From: Metabacillus litoralis
GTDB taxonomy: Bacteria > Bacillota > Bacilli > Bacillales > Bacillaceae
DNA length: 64,000 nt
NCBI RefSeq assembly: GCF_020524045.1
Contig: NZ_JAIVKL010000017.1
Span: 1 to 64,000, forward strand
Reading direction: 5' to 3'
Shown: positions 36,647 through 46,580 of the stretch, piece by piece
Layout of the letters: every line of letters begins with the position of its first letter
How positions within the stretch are numbered: the first letter of the stretch is position 1
Position numbers and translations under genes: made by a program
The notes under the pieces: generated by a model
What the model was told of the DNA's origin: nothing
Databases searched by the model: none
Seen by the model: the letters and a program-made list of their open reading frames with translations, nothing else

Positions 36647-38347
36647 TTAGTTGGAAGCCCCTATTTCTTCTTCTTTTGCCTTTTCCTCCTCCATTTCTTT
36701 CTGTTGTATTAATCCAATAAATAAATCCTCATAATCCTGTTCATGCTTTATTCTTTGAAAGCCAAACTCCAAAGCTTTTTCTTCATTTCGGTTTATTATT
36801 TGTTTAAACAAATTCTGTACAATCATTCTAGGTTTAGCAAATTCATCTGTATCAGAGACTCCGTGTAATATATCATAAATTGTTTGTGTCTTCTTAATAT
36901 TGGGTATATCTCCGATGCTAATTGCTTGTTCAAAGTTTGAGATTGAGCAGAAAATTCTTATGTTATCATTTTCTTTTAGCTCTAGAATTTTTTTACAATT
37001 AGTTAGTTGACCTTTTAATGTAGAAGCACTGTGTTTTATATGGTTATCCACATCGTGTAACACATCATAACTTGAGTTAAACTGATTGAGGATTTTCATT
37101 AAGGTACATATAGTAGCTTTACCTCTTGCACGAATTATGTGCAAGTTCTCATTCATTGATTTAGCGAAGTGTTTAAATGCAATATACTCAGTATCACCTT
37201 CCACAATTACAACTTTGTCAGCAAAGAAAAACTCATTAACATAAGAATCTATATAGTTTAAAATCTTCATATTTTTAATATCATCTTCATCAAATTGTTC
37301 ACCAATAGATTTATATAGTTGAATTGCAGCTTTTTCACCGACTCGAAAAACTTGAATCGAGGTGTGTCTTTCAGATAAGTCTATAAGTATTGGTGAGTGA
37401 GTAGAAATCATAAGTGGCATTTTTTCACCAATCTTATATAGAGAACGACTTAGTGCTCTAACCGCTTCTGGATGCAAGAAAGCTTCTGGTTCGTCAATCA
37501 ATAACAATTTATTGTCACTTTCACCCATAAGTTTTTTCTCTATCATATTTTGAATAAGGTATATCAAACTCATACGTTGTAATCCAGTTCCTTGATTTGC
37601 TAAAGGCATTTTAGATTGCTTATTACTATCAATATGGACGCTGGAGCTTGTAGACTTTAATATGTCTGATGATGAGAAGCCCTCACTTTCTCCACCTACT
37701 ACATTTAAAGATAAATGTTCGTTAGAAAATAGATTTTGCAAATTATCCGAAACGTCACCACTTACTTCTTCTAATAGCTTATCCGTATTTAGTTTAAGTT
37801 TTCTTAGAAACTCAGGGTAAGCCTTTTTGAGTTGAGCATACTCTTCAGCTAGTTCATTTTCTTCTGAACTACCATCTTCGCTCTCAAGTTTTTCTAAATT
37901 ATTCTTGAGTATTTCAGTGTATATATTTTGAATTAAACTGTTAATATCATCTGGTAGCATAGATGGGGTTATGTAAAAGGGTTTATTGTTTAAAACTTCA
38001 TCTAGTTTTTCTTTCAGTTCGTGACTTGCTTTAATTTCAATATCATTTTCATCATAAAAACTAGGTGCTAACTCCTCTTTGTACTTCTTTACAATAGTGA
38101 TTTTATCGTCAGCAGATTCGAATACTGCTTTTAAAACTATTTTCGTATTTCGTGTAGAGAAGCAATCGGTAGGTATAGTTTTTGCCTTAGTCTCTTTTTG
38201 GAAGAAACAGTTAATTGCCTCTAATATAGTTGATTTTCCGGTGTTGTTTCTTCCAGTTAAAATAGCAATCGAATCTTTTGAAAAGTTAATGGAAAAGGTG
38301 TCTTTGAAAACTTTGTAGTTCGTCACACTAAACTCTATTAATCTCAT
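36647..38347 (-). CDS. OLD-family ATPase/TOPRIM endonuclease
   Basis: 566 aa. The N-terminal ABC-like ATPase has Walker A GRNNTGKST at 32-40, a signature region (ANQGTGLQRM), Walker B LLLIDEPEAFLHPEA and the H-loop STHSPILI. The C-terminal TOPRIM domain begins KVVIVEGDTEY with the acidic pair LHDVDNH further on. OLD nucleases cut DNA and many act in phage defence. There is no GajB-like helicase next to it, so Gabija is not supported; a stand-alone class 1 OLD is the best reading. GGAGG lies 8 nt before the ATG. It is divergent from hsdR by 190 bp. Confidence 0.88.
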   Translation of the reverse strand: MRLIEFSVTNYKVFKDTFSINFSKDSIAILTGRNNTGKSTILEAINCFFQKETKAKTIPTDCFSTRNTKIVLKAVFESADDKITIVKKYKEELAPSFYDENDIEIKASHELKEKLDEVLNNKPFYITPSMLPDDINSLIQNIYTEILKNNLEKLESEDGSSEENELAEEYAQLKKAYPEFLRKLKLNTDKLLEEVSGDVSDNLQNLFSNEHLSLNVVGGESEGFSSSDILKSTSSSVHIDSNKQSKMPLANQGTGLQRMSLIYLIQNMIEKKLMGESDNKLLLIDEPEAFLHPEAVRALSRSLYKIGEKMPLMISTHSPILIDLSERHTSIQVFRVGEKAAIQLYKSIGEQFDEDDIKNMKILNYIDSYVNEFFFADKVVIVEGDTEYIAFKHFAKSMNENLHIIRARGKATICTLMKILNQFNSSYDVLHDVDNHIKHSASTLKGQLTNCKKILELKENDNIRIFCSISNFEQAISIGDIPNIKKTQTIYDILHGVSDTDEFAKPRMIVQNLFKQIINRNEEKALEFGFQRIKHEQDYEDLFIGLIQQKEMEEEKAKEEEIGASN

Positions 38348-38536
38348 AAAATCTTCCTCCCTAATATTTACTAGTTAAATTCTACCATATGCATCATTCT
38401 ATTAATACGATGTGAAGATGAAAAACAGACATAAGACTAACGGATTCCTTATTCTCAAGGGAAATACATATTTTCCCTTAAAAATAGTAATTATGATACA
38501 ATTAAGATAAATAATAATCTGAAAACGGTGATGTCG

Positions 38537-41500
38537 ATGAGTAGCAACTTTTCTTTTTTTCAAGGTAAATGGGATGTACTTGCCAACTTAGGAGAATCAG
38601 CTGAGAACAACGTTTATCATGACCCACATACTACAATAATGAAGCTTCGTTTGTTTGGTGAGACATTAACGAAGCTTATTCTTGCATCTGAGAATATTAA
38701 AGAGACCTATGATACGAAACAAGTGCACCGTATTAATGCGATACGTCGGGAAGGAATATTAGAGCCGGAACTACTTGAACTACTTGAAACACTTCGTCGA
38801 AAAGGTAATCGTGCTTCTCACGAAGCGGATTACGGGGATACGGATGACGCAAAGGTGCTATTGCGTTTTTCTTTTCGTCTAGCCACATGGTTTATGGAAG
38901 TTTACGGGGATTGGGATTTCGAAGCTCCTATATATACAGAACCAATCGAAATGAGTATGGTTCAAGCTAAAAAACTTGTTCAAGAATATGATGAAAAGCG
39001 TAAATTGGAAGAAGAGTTAACAAGAGCTCGTGAAAAGGCGGAAAAGGAAACTGGTAAAGAGAAAAAAGAACGCCGCAAAAAGTCTAAGCAGTTTGTTCAA
39101 CGAAACAAGTTAACGGAAGCTGAGACAAGAGCAATTATTGATGAAAAGTTACGTTCGGCAGGTTGGGAAGTCGATACTGAAAAACTCAACAACCAAAAAT
39201 ATGGAACTTTACCAGAGAAGAATCGGAACTTGGTAATTGCAGAGTGGAAAGTAAAAGGTGGAAGAGTCGATTATGCCCTTTTCTTAGGTAAGAAGTTAGT
39301 GGGACTTATCGAAGCAAAAGCGGAAAGGAAAAACATTCCTGGTGTACTAGAAAGCCAAACTAAGACATACGCAAAGAATGTAATACAGGTTGATGATGAA
39401 GAAATCATCCCTTCTACTTCAGATTATAAAGTACCATTTTTATATGCAACGAACGGAAGACCTTATTTGCGACAGCTACAAGAAGAATCAGGAATTTGGT
39501 TTTGGGATTCAAGAAAGCCAAAGGAATACGCACGACCACTTGAAGGTTGGCATTCTCCAGAGGACATAAGACTTCTTCTAGAACAGGATGGTTTTGAAGC
39601 TGATAAACGATTAGAAGCGGAAGATATAACAAGGTTTGGCTTACGACATTATCAACAAAATGCAGTTCTTGCTGTGGAACAGGCACTTAAAGAAGGTAAG
39701 CGAAGAATGCTTGTAGCCAAAGCAACTGGTACGGGTAAAACTAGAACAGCCATTGCTTTAATGTATAGATTAATCGCTACCAAAAAGTGTCGTCGCATCT
39801 TGTTTTTAGTAGATAGAAATTCGTTAGGGAGACAAACGGAAGATTCATTAAAGGATACGAAAGTTGAAGGTTTATCTTTTGCTAGTATATTTGATGTAAA
39901 GTCGCTAGAGGATGTTTCACCTGAACTCGATACTAAGGTACATATTGCAACAGTCCAAGGAATGGTAAAGAGGCTATTCTACAGTGATAATGAGAAGCTG
40001 CCAACAGTTGGACAGTATGACTTTATTATCGTGGACGAAGCGCATAGAGGGTACACGAGTGACCGCGAAATGTCGGAAGAGGAATTGCTATTCAATGACC
40101 AAAACGATTACGTTAGCCAGTACCGAAGAGTAATCGATTACTTTGACGCGGCATGTTTAGGGCTAACTGCAACGCCTGCTCTTCATACAACGGAAATTTT
40201 CGGCATGCCAATCTTTAAGTATTCTTACAGTGAAGCTGTTTTAGATGGATATTTAGTGGACCACGAACCGCCATACTTATTTAAAACGGAGTTAGCGCAA
40301 GCTGGGATAAAGTTTGAAAAAGACGAAGAAGTAGAAGTGTATGATGTTGATAAAAGTCAAATCCAGCTAGAGAAGGTTGAGGACACCATAAGTTTTGATG
40401 TCGAGCAATTTAATAAGCGGGTTATCACGGAACCGTTCAATCGTGCTGTATTAAATAAATTAACAGACTATATAGACCCGACTAGTAAAGAAAAAACACT
40501 AATCTTTGCAGCGACTGACCAGCATGCTGATATGGTAGTAAGATTATTAAAAGAAGCATTTAAAGAACGTGGCGACGAAGTTGAAGATGATTCAATTGTA
40601 AAAATAACCGGTTCGATTTATCAACCATTAGATGCAATTAAGCGATTGAAAAATGAAAGGCTTCCTAACATCGTTGTAACAGTTGACCTTTTAACAACTG
40701 GAATTGATGTACCTGCTATTACAAACTTAGTGTTTCTACGCCGAGTACAATCTCGTATATTATATGACCAAATGCTTGGGCGAGCGACACGACTTTGTTC
40801 AGAAATCGGGAAAACTCACTTCAATATATATGATGCTGTAGGTATTTATGACAAGTTGAAAAGTTACACCGAAATGAAACCAGTCGTAAAGCAACAAAGC
40901 TATAGCATTGGGGAGCTATATGAATCTCTTACTAATGCATCTACTGAAGATGAAGCAAACTTTTACCGTGACCAATTAGTAGCAAAAATTCAAAGGCGTA
41001 AGCAACGTTTAGATGATGAAGGAAAGCAAAGGTTTGAAGAACTTTCAAAAGGAAAAACGGTAGATGAATGGGCGAAAGAAGTTCAAACTTACACTCCAAA
41101 AAAAGCAAAAGAAAACAACATGCTATTCGAATATATGGGAACATACCGTGTTAAAGGTGAAAAGAGGTATATTTCTAATAAGGAAGATAAAATTCTTCCT
41201 GTGGAACGTGGTTATGGAGAAGGTAATAATCGTCCGGAAGATTATTTAGATGGCTTTGTTCGCTTTATAAAGGAAAACATAAATGAAATCCCTGCCTTAC
41301 ATCTTGTGTGTACACGACCAAAAGATTTAACAAGGCAAGATTTAAGAGAACTTATAACGATTTTAGAAACAAAAGGCTATAAGCAATCCCACTTACAAAC
41401 GGCATGGAAACAAACGAAAAATGAAGACATTGCAGCTGACATTATTAGCTTCATACGCCAAGCAGCTTTAGGGGAAGCGCTTGTAGACCATGAAACTCGT

Positions 41501-41740
41501 ATTAGGCAAGCAATGCAAAAAGTATATGCTTTGCATGATTGGACACCAAGGCAGAAAAAATGGTTAGAACGAATCGAGAAACAACTTCTACAAGTACCGG
41601 TTCTCGCCCCTACTCCAGAAGATGCATTTTCTGAAGAACCATTTAAAAGCAATGGTGGATACAATCTGCTAAAACGAGAGTTCGGTGACTTAATAGAAGA
41701 TGTAGTTACTACTATTAATGATAGTTTATATGTAAGTTAA
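38537..41740 (+). CDS. hsdR: Type I restriction enzyme, R subunit (HsdR)
   Basis: 1067 aa. An N-terminal DUF4145-type domain is followed by the HSDR_N nuclease with the PD-(D/E)xK-like LIEAKAERK. Next come SF2 helicase motifs (ATGTGKTRTAIAL, IIVDEAHRGY, LTATPA, TTGIDVPAITNL, QMLGRATRL) and the EcoEI-type C-terminal domain. It translocates DNA and cuts away from the recognition site once HsdM2S finds unmodified DNA. The ATG at 38537 is best placed behind GGTGATG; GTG and ATG at 38528/38531 overlap that site. hsdM follows after 128 bp. Confidence 0.93.
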   Translation: MSSNFSFFQGKWDVLANLGESAENNVYHDPHTTIMKLRLFGETLTKLILASENIKETYDTKQVHRINAIRREGILEPELLELLETLRRKGNRASHEADYGDTDDAKVLLRFSFRLATWFMEVYGDWDFEAPIYTEPIEMSMVQAKKLVQEYDEKRKLEEELTRAREKAEKETGKEKKERRKKSKQFVQRNKLTEAETRAIIDEKLRSAGWEVDTEKLNNQKYGTLPEKNRNLVIAEWKVKGGRVDYALFLGKKLVGLIEAKAERKNIPGVLESQTKTYAKNVIQVDDEEIIPSTSDYKVPFLYATNGRPYLRQLQEESGIWFWDSRKPKEYARPLEGWHSPEDIRLLLEQDGFEADKRLEAEDITRFGLRHYQQNAVLAVEQALKEGKRRMLVAKATGTGKTRTAIALMYRLIATKKCRRILFLVDRNSLGRQTEDSLKDTKVEGLSFASIFDVKSLEDVSPELDTKVHIATVQGMVKRLFYSDNEKLPTVGQYDFIIVDEAHRGYTSDREMSEEELLFNDQNDYVSQYRRVIDYFDAACLGLTATPALHTTEIFGMPIFKYSYSEAVLDGYLVDHEPPYLFKTELAQAGIKFEKDEEVEVYDVDKSQIQLEKVEDTISFDVEQFNKRVITEPFNRAVLNKLTDYIDPTSKEKTLIFAATDQHADMVVRLLKEAFKERGDEVEDDSIVKITGSIYQPLDAIKRLKNERLPNIVVTVDLLTTGIDVPAITNLVFLRRVQSRILYDQMLGRATRLCSEIGKTHFNIYDAVGIYDKLKSYTEMKPVVKQQSYSIGELYESLTNASTEDEANFYRDQLVAKIQRRKQRLDDEGKQRFEELSKGKTVDEWAKEVQTYTPKKAKENNMLFEYMGTYRVKGEKRYISNKEDKILPVERGYGEGNNRPEDYLDGFVRFIKENINEIPALHLVCTRPKDLTRQDLRELITILETKGYKQSHLQTAWKQTKNEDIAADIISFIRQAALGEALVDHETRIRQAMQKVYALHDWTPRQKKWLERIEKQLLQVPVLAPTPEDAFSEEPFKSNGGYNLLKREFGDLIEDVVTTINDSLYVS

Positions 41741-41868
41741 TACCATTTTAAAGGGAGTCTTAATGGCTCTCTTTTTCATAGGATAAATGTAGATTTTACT
41801 AAAAGAAAATCCACTACTTTTTAAGTTATAATAAATATTATCTTTATATGAATTTCAGGAGGAACACT

Positions 41869-43302
41869 ATGAATAACCAAGAAATCGTTCAAAAGCTTTG
41901 GAACTTATGCAATGTACTCCGTGATGACGGAATTACATATCAGGAATATGTAACAGAATTAACATACTTACTATTTTTAAAGATGATGAAAGAGCAAGAA
42001 GCGGAAAAGGAAGTAATTCCAGAAGGATATAGATGGGACAACCTATTAGAAAAAGAAGGGTTGGAATTAAAAGCTTTTTACCAAAGGTTACTATTAGAAT
42101 TCGGTAGCAGTGACAACGAACGTTTACGTCAAATCTATACAGATGCATCTTCGAGTATTACAGAACCTAAAAACTTAGAAAAAATTATTAAGTCTATTGA
42201 TGCTCTTGATTGGTATAACGCTAAGGAAGAAGGACTTGGGAACTTATATGAAGGTTTATTAGAAAAAAACGCAAGTGAAACTAAGTCTGGTGCTGGTCAA
42301 TATTTTACTCCGCGTGTGTTAATTGACTTAATGGTTGAGTTAATTGACCCAGAGCCAGGTGAAAGATGTAATGACCCAGCTGCGGGAACATTTGGTTTTA
42401 TGATTGCAGCTGACCAATATTTAAAGAATAAGACAGATGATTATTTTGACCTCGACCCTCAAGTAGCGGAGTTTCAAAAGAAAGAAGCATTTACTGGGAT
42501 GGAACTTGTAAAAGGAACTCATCGTCTAGCATTAATGAATGCACTTCTTCATGACATTGAAGGAAGATTAGAACAAGGTGACTCTTTATCTAGTAATGGG
42601 AAATGGATGAAAAACTTCGATGTTATTTTAACAAATCCTCCATTTGGAACGAAAAAAGGTGGAGAACGTGTAACACGAGATGATTTAACTTTTGAAACAT
42701 CTAACAAACAGCTGAACTTTTTACAGTTAATTTATAATGCTTTAAAAGACGATGGCAATGCTCGTGCTGCCGTCGTATTACCAGACAATGTATTATTCGA
42801 AGGTGGTATCGGTGCTCAAATTCGTCGTGACTTAATGGATAAGTGCAATTTACACACCATTTTACGATTGCCAACAGGAATCTTCTATGCTCAAGGTGTT
42901 AAAACGAATGTTTTATTCTTTACTAAAGAGAGAACGGATAAAAACAGTACAAAGGAGACATGGGTATATGACCTTCGTACAAACATGCAGACTTTTGGTA
43001 AACGTAATACCTTAACAAAAGCTCACTTTGAAAACTTTATTACTGCGTATCAAGTCGAGGACCGTTTAAAAGTGGAAGACGAGCGTTGGAACATGTTCTC
43101 ACGAGATGAAATTGCGAAAAAGGGAGACAACTTAGATATTGGACTGATTGCAGATGAGTCCTTATCAGCTTATGAAAACTTACCAGACCCGATTGATTCC
43201 GCTGAAGAGGCAATTGCTAAACTCCAACAAGCGATGGATTTATTAAATGAAGTTGTTGAAGAGTTGAAAGCAGTGGAAGTAGATGAGGTGGTCAAGAAAT
43301 GA
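41869..43302 (+). CDS. hsdM: Type I modification methylase (HsdM)
   Basis: 477 aa. The N-terminal helical HsdM_N domain (QEIVQKLWNLCNVLRDDGI) is followed by the SAM motif NDPAAGTFGFMIAA and the adenine-methylase motif IV LTNPPFGT. It makes N6-methyladenine in the sequence read by HsdS. GGAGGAA lies 5 nt before the ATG at 41869; an in-frame start at 41848 is upstream of that box. It overlaps hsdS by 4 nt (ATGA). Confidence 0.95.
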   Translation: MNNQEIVQKLWNLCNVLRDDGITYQEYVTELTYLLFLKMMKEQEAEKEVIPEGYRWDNLLEKEGLELKAFYQRLLLEFGSSDNERLRQIYTDASSSITEPKNLEKIIKSIDALDWYNAKEEGLGNLYEGLLEKNASETKSGAGQYFTPRVLIDLMVELIDPEPGERCNDPAAGTFGFMIAADQYLKNKTDDYFDLDPQVAEFQKKEAFTGMELVKGTHRLALMNALLHDIEGRLEQGDSLSSNGKWMKNFDVILTNPPFGTKKGGERVTRDDLTFETSNKQLNFLQLIYNALKDDGNARAAVVLPDNVLFEGGIGAQIRRDLMDKCNLHTILRLPTGIFYAQGVKTNVLFFTKERTDKNSTKETWVYDLRTNMQTFGKRNTLTKAHFENFITAYQVEDRLKVEDERWNMFSRDEIAKKGDNLDIGLIADESLSAYENLPDPIDSAEEAIAKLQQAMDLLNEVVEELKAVEVDEVVKK

Positions 43303-44717
43303 GTAAGAAAAAGAAATCCGTGGAGGAATTGTTTAATGAAGCAGTAGTTCCTGAAGAAGAACAGCCATATGAAGTACCAAAAAATTGGGTTTGGGCAAAG
43401 CTGGGATATGTTTATGAACAAGTTAAAGAGCAAATTCAACCTACAGGTAATGAAAAGTATGTTGGTTTAGAGCATATGAATAAAGGAGGAGGTGTATCAG
43501 TAGTTAGGGTTGCAGAAGGAGTAAAAAGTAAAAAGGTAGTTTTTAAGAAAAATGATGTACTTTATGGTAAGTTACGACCATATCTAAATAAGCATGCCTA
43601 TGTTGAATTTGATGGTGTGGCTTCAACTGATATATTAGTATATCGTAATAAAAATAAAACAACTAATAAAATATTGGACATGTATCTGGGATTACCACAT
43701 GTTTTAAAATATGCTAATGAAAATAGTAATGGTATAAATTTGCCGAGAGTATCTCCGAAAGCAATGGATAATATGCCTTTTCCACTTCCTCCAGAAAATG
43801 AACAGATGCGAATTGCTAAGAAGGTAGAGCGTCTTTTAGGAAAAATTGAAGAAGCAAAGCAGTTGGTTGAGGAAGCGAAGGAGACGTTTGAACTTCGGCG
43901 AGCGGCTATTTTAAAAAAGGCTATTAGTGGTGAGTTGACAAGGGATTGGCGGAGGGGTAACCCTGATAACATAAGTGGACAAGAGCTATATAAAATAATT
44001 AAGACTTCGCAAATGAGAAAAAGAAAAAAAGTAAAAGACGTTATTGAAAACGAGTGTGAATATTCTATTCCAGAGAATTGGAAATGGGTAAGGCTAGGTG
44101 ATGTTTTAGACCTAACTTCAGGAGGAACACCCAAAAGAAATGTTCCGGAATTTTATGAAGGACATATTCCTTGGATAAAAACAGGTGAGGTCAAATGGAA
44201 CAACGTATACAATTCAGCGGAGAATATTTCTGAAGATGCTATTAAGAATAGTTCAGTGAAACTTCTACCAATAAATTCTGTATTAGTTGCTATGTATGGG
44301 CAAGGCTTAACTAGAGGAAGAGCTGCCATATTAAAGGTTGAAGCTGCATGTAATCAAGCGGTTTGTGCAATACTCCCTAATGGAAATATTCTACCAGAAT
44401 TTATTTTCTATTATTTTATGGAAGGTTACAAGAGATTTAGACAAATTGCTAAAGGTGGAAATCAAGAAAATCTTAGCGCGACAGTAATATCAGAGTTTTT
44501 ATTTCCGCTTCCACCATATGAAGAACAACAACAAATTGTAAAGATTCTAGATAAAATCCTTGATAAAGAACATATAATATCTCAATCAATTGACTTAGAA
44601 AATAAAATAGTACAGTTTAAACAAGCTATTCTTAGTAAAGCCTTTAAAGGTGAACTAGCAACAAATCATCCCGAAGAAGATAGTGCAATTGAGCTTTTAA
44701 AAGAGGTCCTAAAATGA
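43299..44717 (+). CDS. hsdS: Type I specificity subunit (HsdS)
   Basis: 472 aa with the usual two target-recognition domains. TRD1 starts near VPKNWVWAKLGYVYEQV and ends in a conserved helix (LPPENEQMRIAKKVERLLGKIE); TRD2 starts at IPENWKWVRLGDVLDLTSGGTP and ends LPPYEEQQQIVKILDKIL. Those helices space the two half-sites. The target sequence cannot be read from the protein. It is the last gene of the module and is followed by a terminator and att-like site B. Confidence 0.94.
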   Translation: MSKKKKSVEELFNEAVVPEEEQPYEVPKNWVWAKLGYVYEQVKEQIQPTGNEKYVGLEHMNKGGGVSVVRVAEGVKSKKVVFKKNDVLYGKLRPYLNKHAYVEFDGVASTDILVYRNKNKTTNKILDMYLGLPHVLKYANENSNGINLPRVSPKAMDNMPFPLPPENEQMRIAKKVERLLGKIEEAKQLVEEAKETFELRRAAILKKAISGELTRDWRRGNPDNISGQELYKIIKTSQMRKRKKVKDVIENECEYSIPENWKWVRLGDVLDLTSGGTPKRNVPEFYEGHIPWIKTGEVKWNNVYNSAENISEDAIKNSSVKLLPINSVLVAMYGQGLTRGRAAILKVEAACNQAVCAILPNGNILPEFIFYYFMEGYKRFRQIAKGGNQENLSATVISEFLFPLPPYEEQQQIVKILDKILDKEHIISQSIDLENKIVQFKQAILSKAFKGELATNHPEEDSAIELLKEVLK

Positions 44718-44732
44718 ATTGATTAATACAAG

Positions 44733-44770
44733 ATAAACCTACTCTCGAAATACAATTGGAGTAGGTTTAT
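44733..44770 (+). terminator. Terminator after hsdS
   Basis: ATAAACCTACTC (44733-44744) pairs perfectly with GAGTAGGTTTAT (44759-44770). It directly abuts att-like site B. Confidence 0.8.
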
Positions 44771-44772
44771 TA

Positions 44773-44820
44773 TAGTAAATACTACTACATCTTAAAAGTT
44801 TCTGCGACCTACTATCAATA
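44773..44820 (+). other. att-like site B (hybrid of site-A motif and rlmCD-end motif)
   Basis: TAGTAAATACTACTACATCT (44773-44792) matches site A in reverse orientation and site C in the same one. Directly following, TCTTAAAAGTTTCTGCGACC and TACTATCAATA are the reverse complement of a sequence 24/31 identical to the end of rlmCD (24161-24191). It therefore joins an integrase-side half to a chromosomal half, as expected of an attR- or attL-type junction. Confidence 0.55.
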
Positions 44821-45570
44821 CAGGTCTAAGCCGTCGCAAAAATTATCTTAAAAGCTTTAACACCAAACTCTTACTAATGTTACAATAAGGGATAAAACTT
44901 AATAGAAGACACATTTAACAAGCTAATGACTTATTATTCACTTTCAAATTTATAGCTACCATAGTTATAGAAGAATGCTAATCTAACTAGAGAAATTAAA
45001 GATTTCCTCCAAGGGCTACTAGTGGGTTTTTTTGCAAGTCGCTTAGGCGCTACACGACTTGCAACATGAGCTGAATTGCCACCCTTGCAGGAATCAATGA
45101 TTGTGCAGTTTTTTTGAAGACATTCCCCGTTATATCCAATCTATTCGGACCAGGACGCATTTACATTGTATATATAAACATATTATTTTGGGTTTTAGGA
45201 TAAGATTGTGTTTTTTTAAATGATTATAGAGTGGTGAAGTAGTTAACTTGAAATCCGGTTCGTATGTCATACTATTAAGCAATAATCTATCATTTTTAAA
45301 AAATTGGTAGATAGAGGATAAAGTTAGGAGAATAAGGTAAATCTAGGAACTATATTTATTCCATTCTTTGACTCTATTTGAGAAGGTGAAAAATAGTAGC
45401 TTAGCTTTATAGCATATTGAATAATAAGATAATAGATTTTGTTTGGAACTTCCTAAATACATAGTATATTAAATTGAAGGTTATTCTGATATTTAATCAG
45501 ATAACTTTAAGAATCACCGGCAAATAAGTAATTCTAAAAAGTTGTTGGTAAAGCCAATGACTCTCTATGA
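44821..45570. other. Non-coding region after the type I module
   Basis: About 750 bp without a recognised gene. It holds one notable hairpin, TTGCAAGTCG (45032-45041) with CGACTTGCAA (45055-45064), preceded by a T-run. The rest is AT-rich and shows no family motif on either strand. Confidence 0.5.
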
Positions 45571-45765
45571 TTACTGGGGAATCCGGTAACTTTCCGGGGT
45601 TACTGGAGAATCCGGTAACTTTCCGGGGTTACTGGAGAATCCGGTAACTTTCCGGGGTTACTGGAGAATCCGGTAACTTTCCGGGGTTACTGGAGAATCC
45701 GGTAACTTTCCGAGGTTACTGGAGAATCCGGTAACTTTCCGGGGTTACTGGAAAAACCGTTACCT
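45571..45765. repeat. 29-bp tandem repeat of a palindromic unit, six copies plus one degenerate
   Basis: TTACTGG recurs at 45571, 45600, 45629, 45658, 45687, 45716 and 45745, exactly 29 bp apart. Each unit contains GTTACTGG and CCGGTAAC as an inverted pair 5 nt apart, then TTTCCGGG. The first and last units are diverged. It lies about 110 bp before the SatD gene. There are no unique spacers between units, so it is not a CRISPR array. Confidence 0.9.
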
Positions 45766-45878
45766 TGATGGTTGAGCTATTTTACTGGGTAAACTAAGTA
45801 AGAAAAAAGTCTGCTTAATCCTTTAAATACATATTAAATCAAATATTGAGTTTTTATAGGATGAACTGGAGGGGAATA

Positions 45879-46580
45879 ATGGACAGATTGCGTGCAACGT
45901 GTATAACGGCAGATGTAATAAATTCTAGAAAAAACAAAAAAGAAGAACAATTAGAATTAATTGCAAAGGAGTTAAATGAGAAGTTTAGCAATAGTTTATT
46001 AACCGAATTTACTGTAAGAGCTGGAGATGAGCTTTTTGGAGTAGTTAATAATTTTAATGATGGGTATTGGGCATTTAAGGAACTTTTTTATCTATCAAAA
46101 AAATTCCAGGTTCCCCTCTATGTTGGGGGAGGATTTGGAGAAGTAGGTAATGAGAAGTTAGATAATCCAGATGGAGTTAATGGTAGGGCTATTTGGAATG
46201 CGGCTGACGCTCTAAAGATATTAAAGGATAAAAAGTTTAAAACAAGGGCACTTCAATCTTTAGATGAAAATTTTAAATTTATGTTTATTGTTGGCGATAA
46301 TAGAATTAATGATACAGCCATTAATTATTTATTATATTTTATATTAGAAAAAATAAAAAAAAGAACAGAATTGCAATCAAAGGCCATAGAACTAATAGAG
46401 AAAAATTCCGATTTAACTTATGAGGACATTGGAGAGAAATTAGGATATGAGCGAGACAATTCAAAATCAAACGTAAGTAAATTACTATCAAGAGCAGAAC
46501 ACACTATAGTAAAAGAAGGTGAACAGGAGCTAATTAATTTAATAAATACTATTTATAACTTTAGGGAAGGATTACAATGA
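45879..46580 (+). CDS. SatD family protein (cyclase/palm-like domain plus HTH)
   Basis: 233 aa. The N-terminal domain reads TCITADVINSRKNK, FTVRAGDELFGVV, VPLYVGGGFGEVG and DGVNGRAIWNAADAL, the order of conserved parts seen in SatD. It is reminiscent of the class III cyclase / GGDEF palm fold, with two possible metal-binding acidic residues (Asp in TADV, Asp-Glu in AGDE). The C-terminal 60 residues form a helix-turn-helix (LTYEDIGEKLGY ... NVSKLLSRAE, read in sections). GGAGGGG lies 4 nt before the ATG. It overlaps the DUF3307 gene by 4 nt. Enzyme activity is inference only. Confidence 0.75.
   Translation: MDRLRATCITADVINSRKNKKEEQLELIAKELNEKFSNSLLTEFTVRAGDELFGVVNNFNDGYWAFKELFYLSKKFQVPLYVGGGFGEVGNEKLDNPDGVNGRAIWNAADALKILKDKKFKTRALQSLDENFKFMFIVGDNRINDTAINYLLYFILEKIKKRTELQSKAIELIEKNSDLTYEDIGEKLGYERDNSKSNVSKLLSRAEHTIVKEGEQELINLINTIYNFREGLQ

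Noticed and set aside
36647-38347. Gabija system (GajA)
   Set aside because: The protein has ATPase and TOPRIM domains, but no UvrD-like GajB gene is adjacent.
45571-45765. CRISPR array
   Set aside because: Units are directly tandem at 29 bp with no unique spacers, and no cas genes are present.
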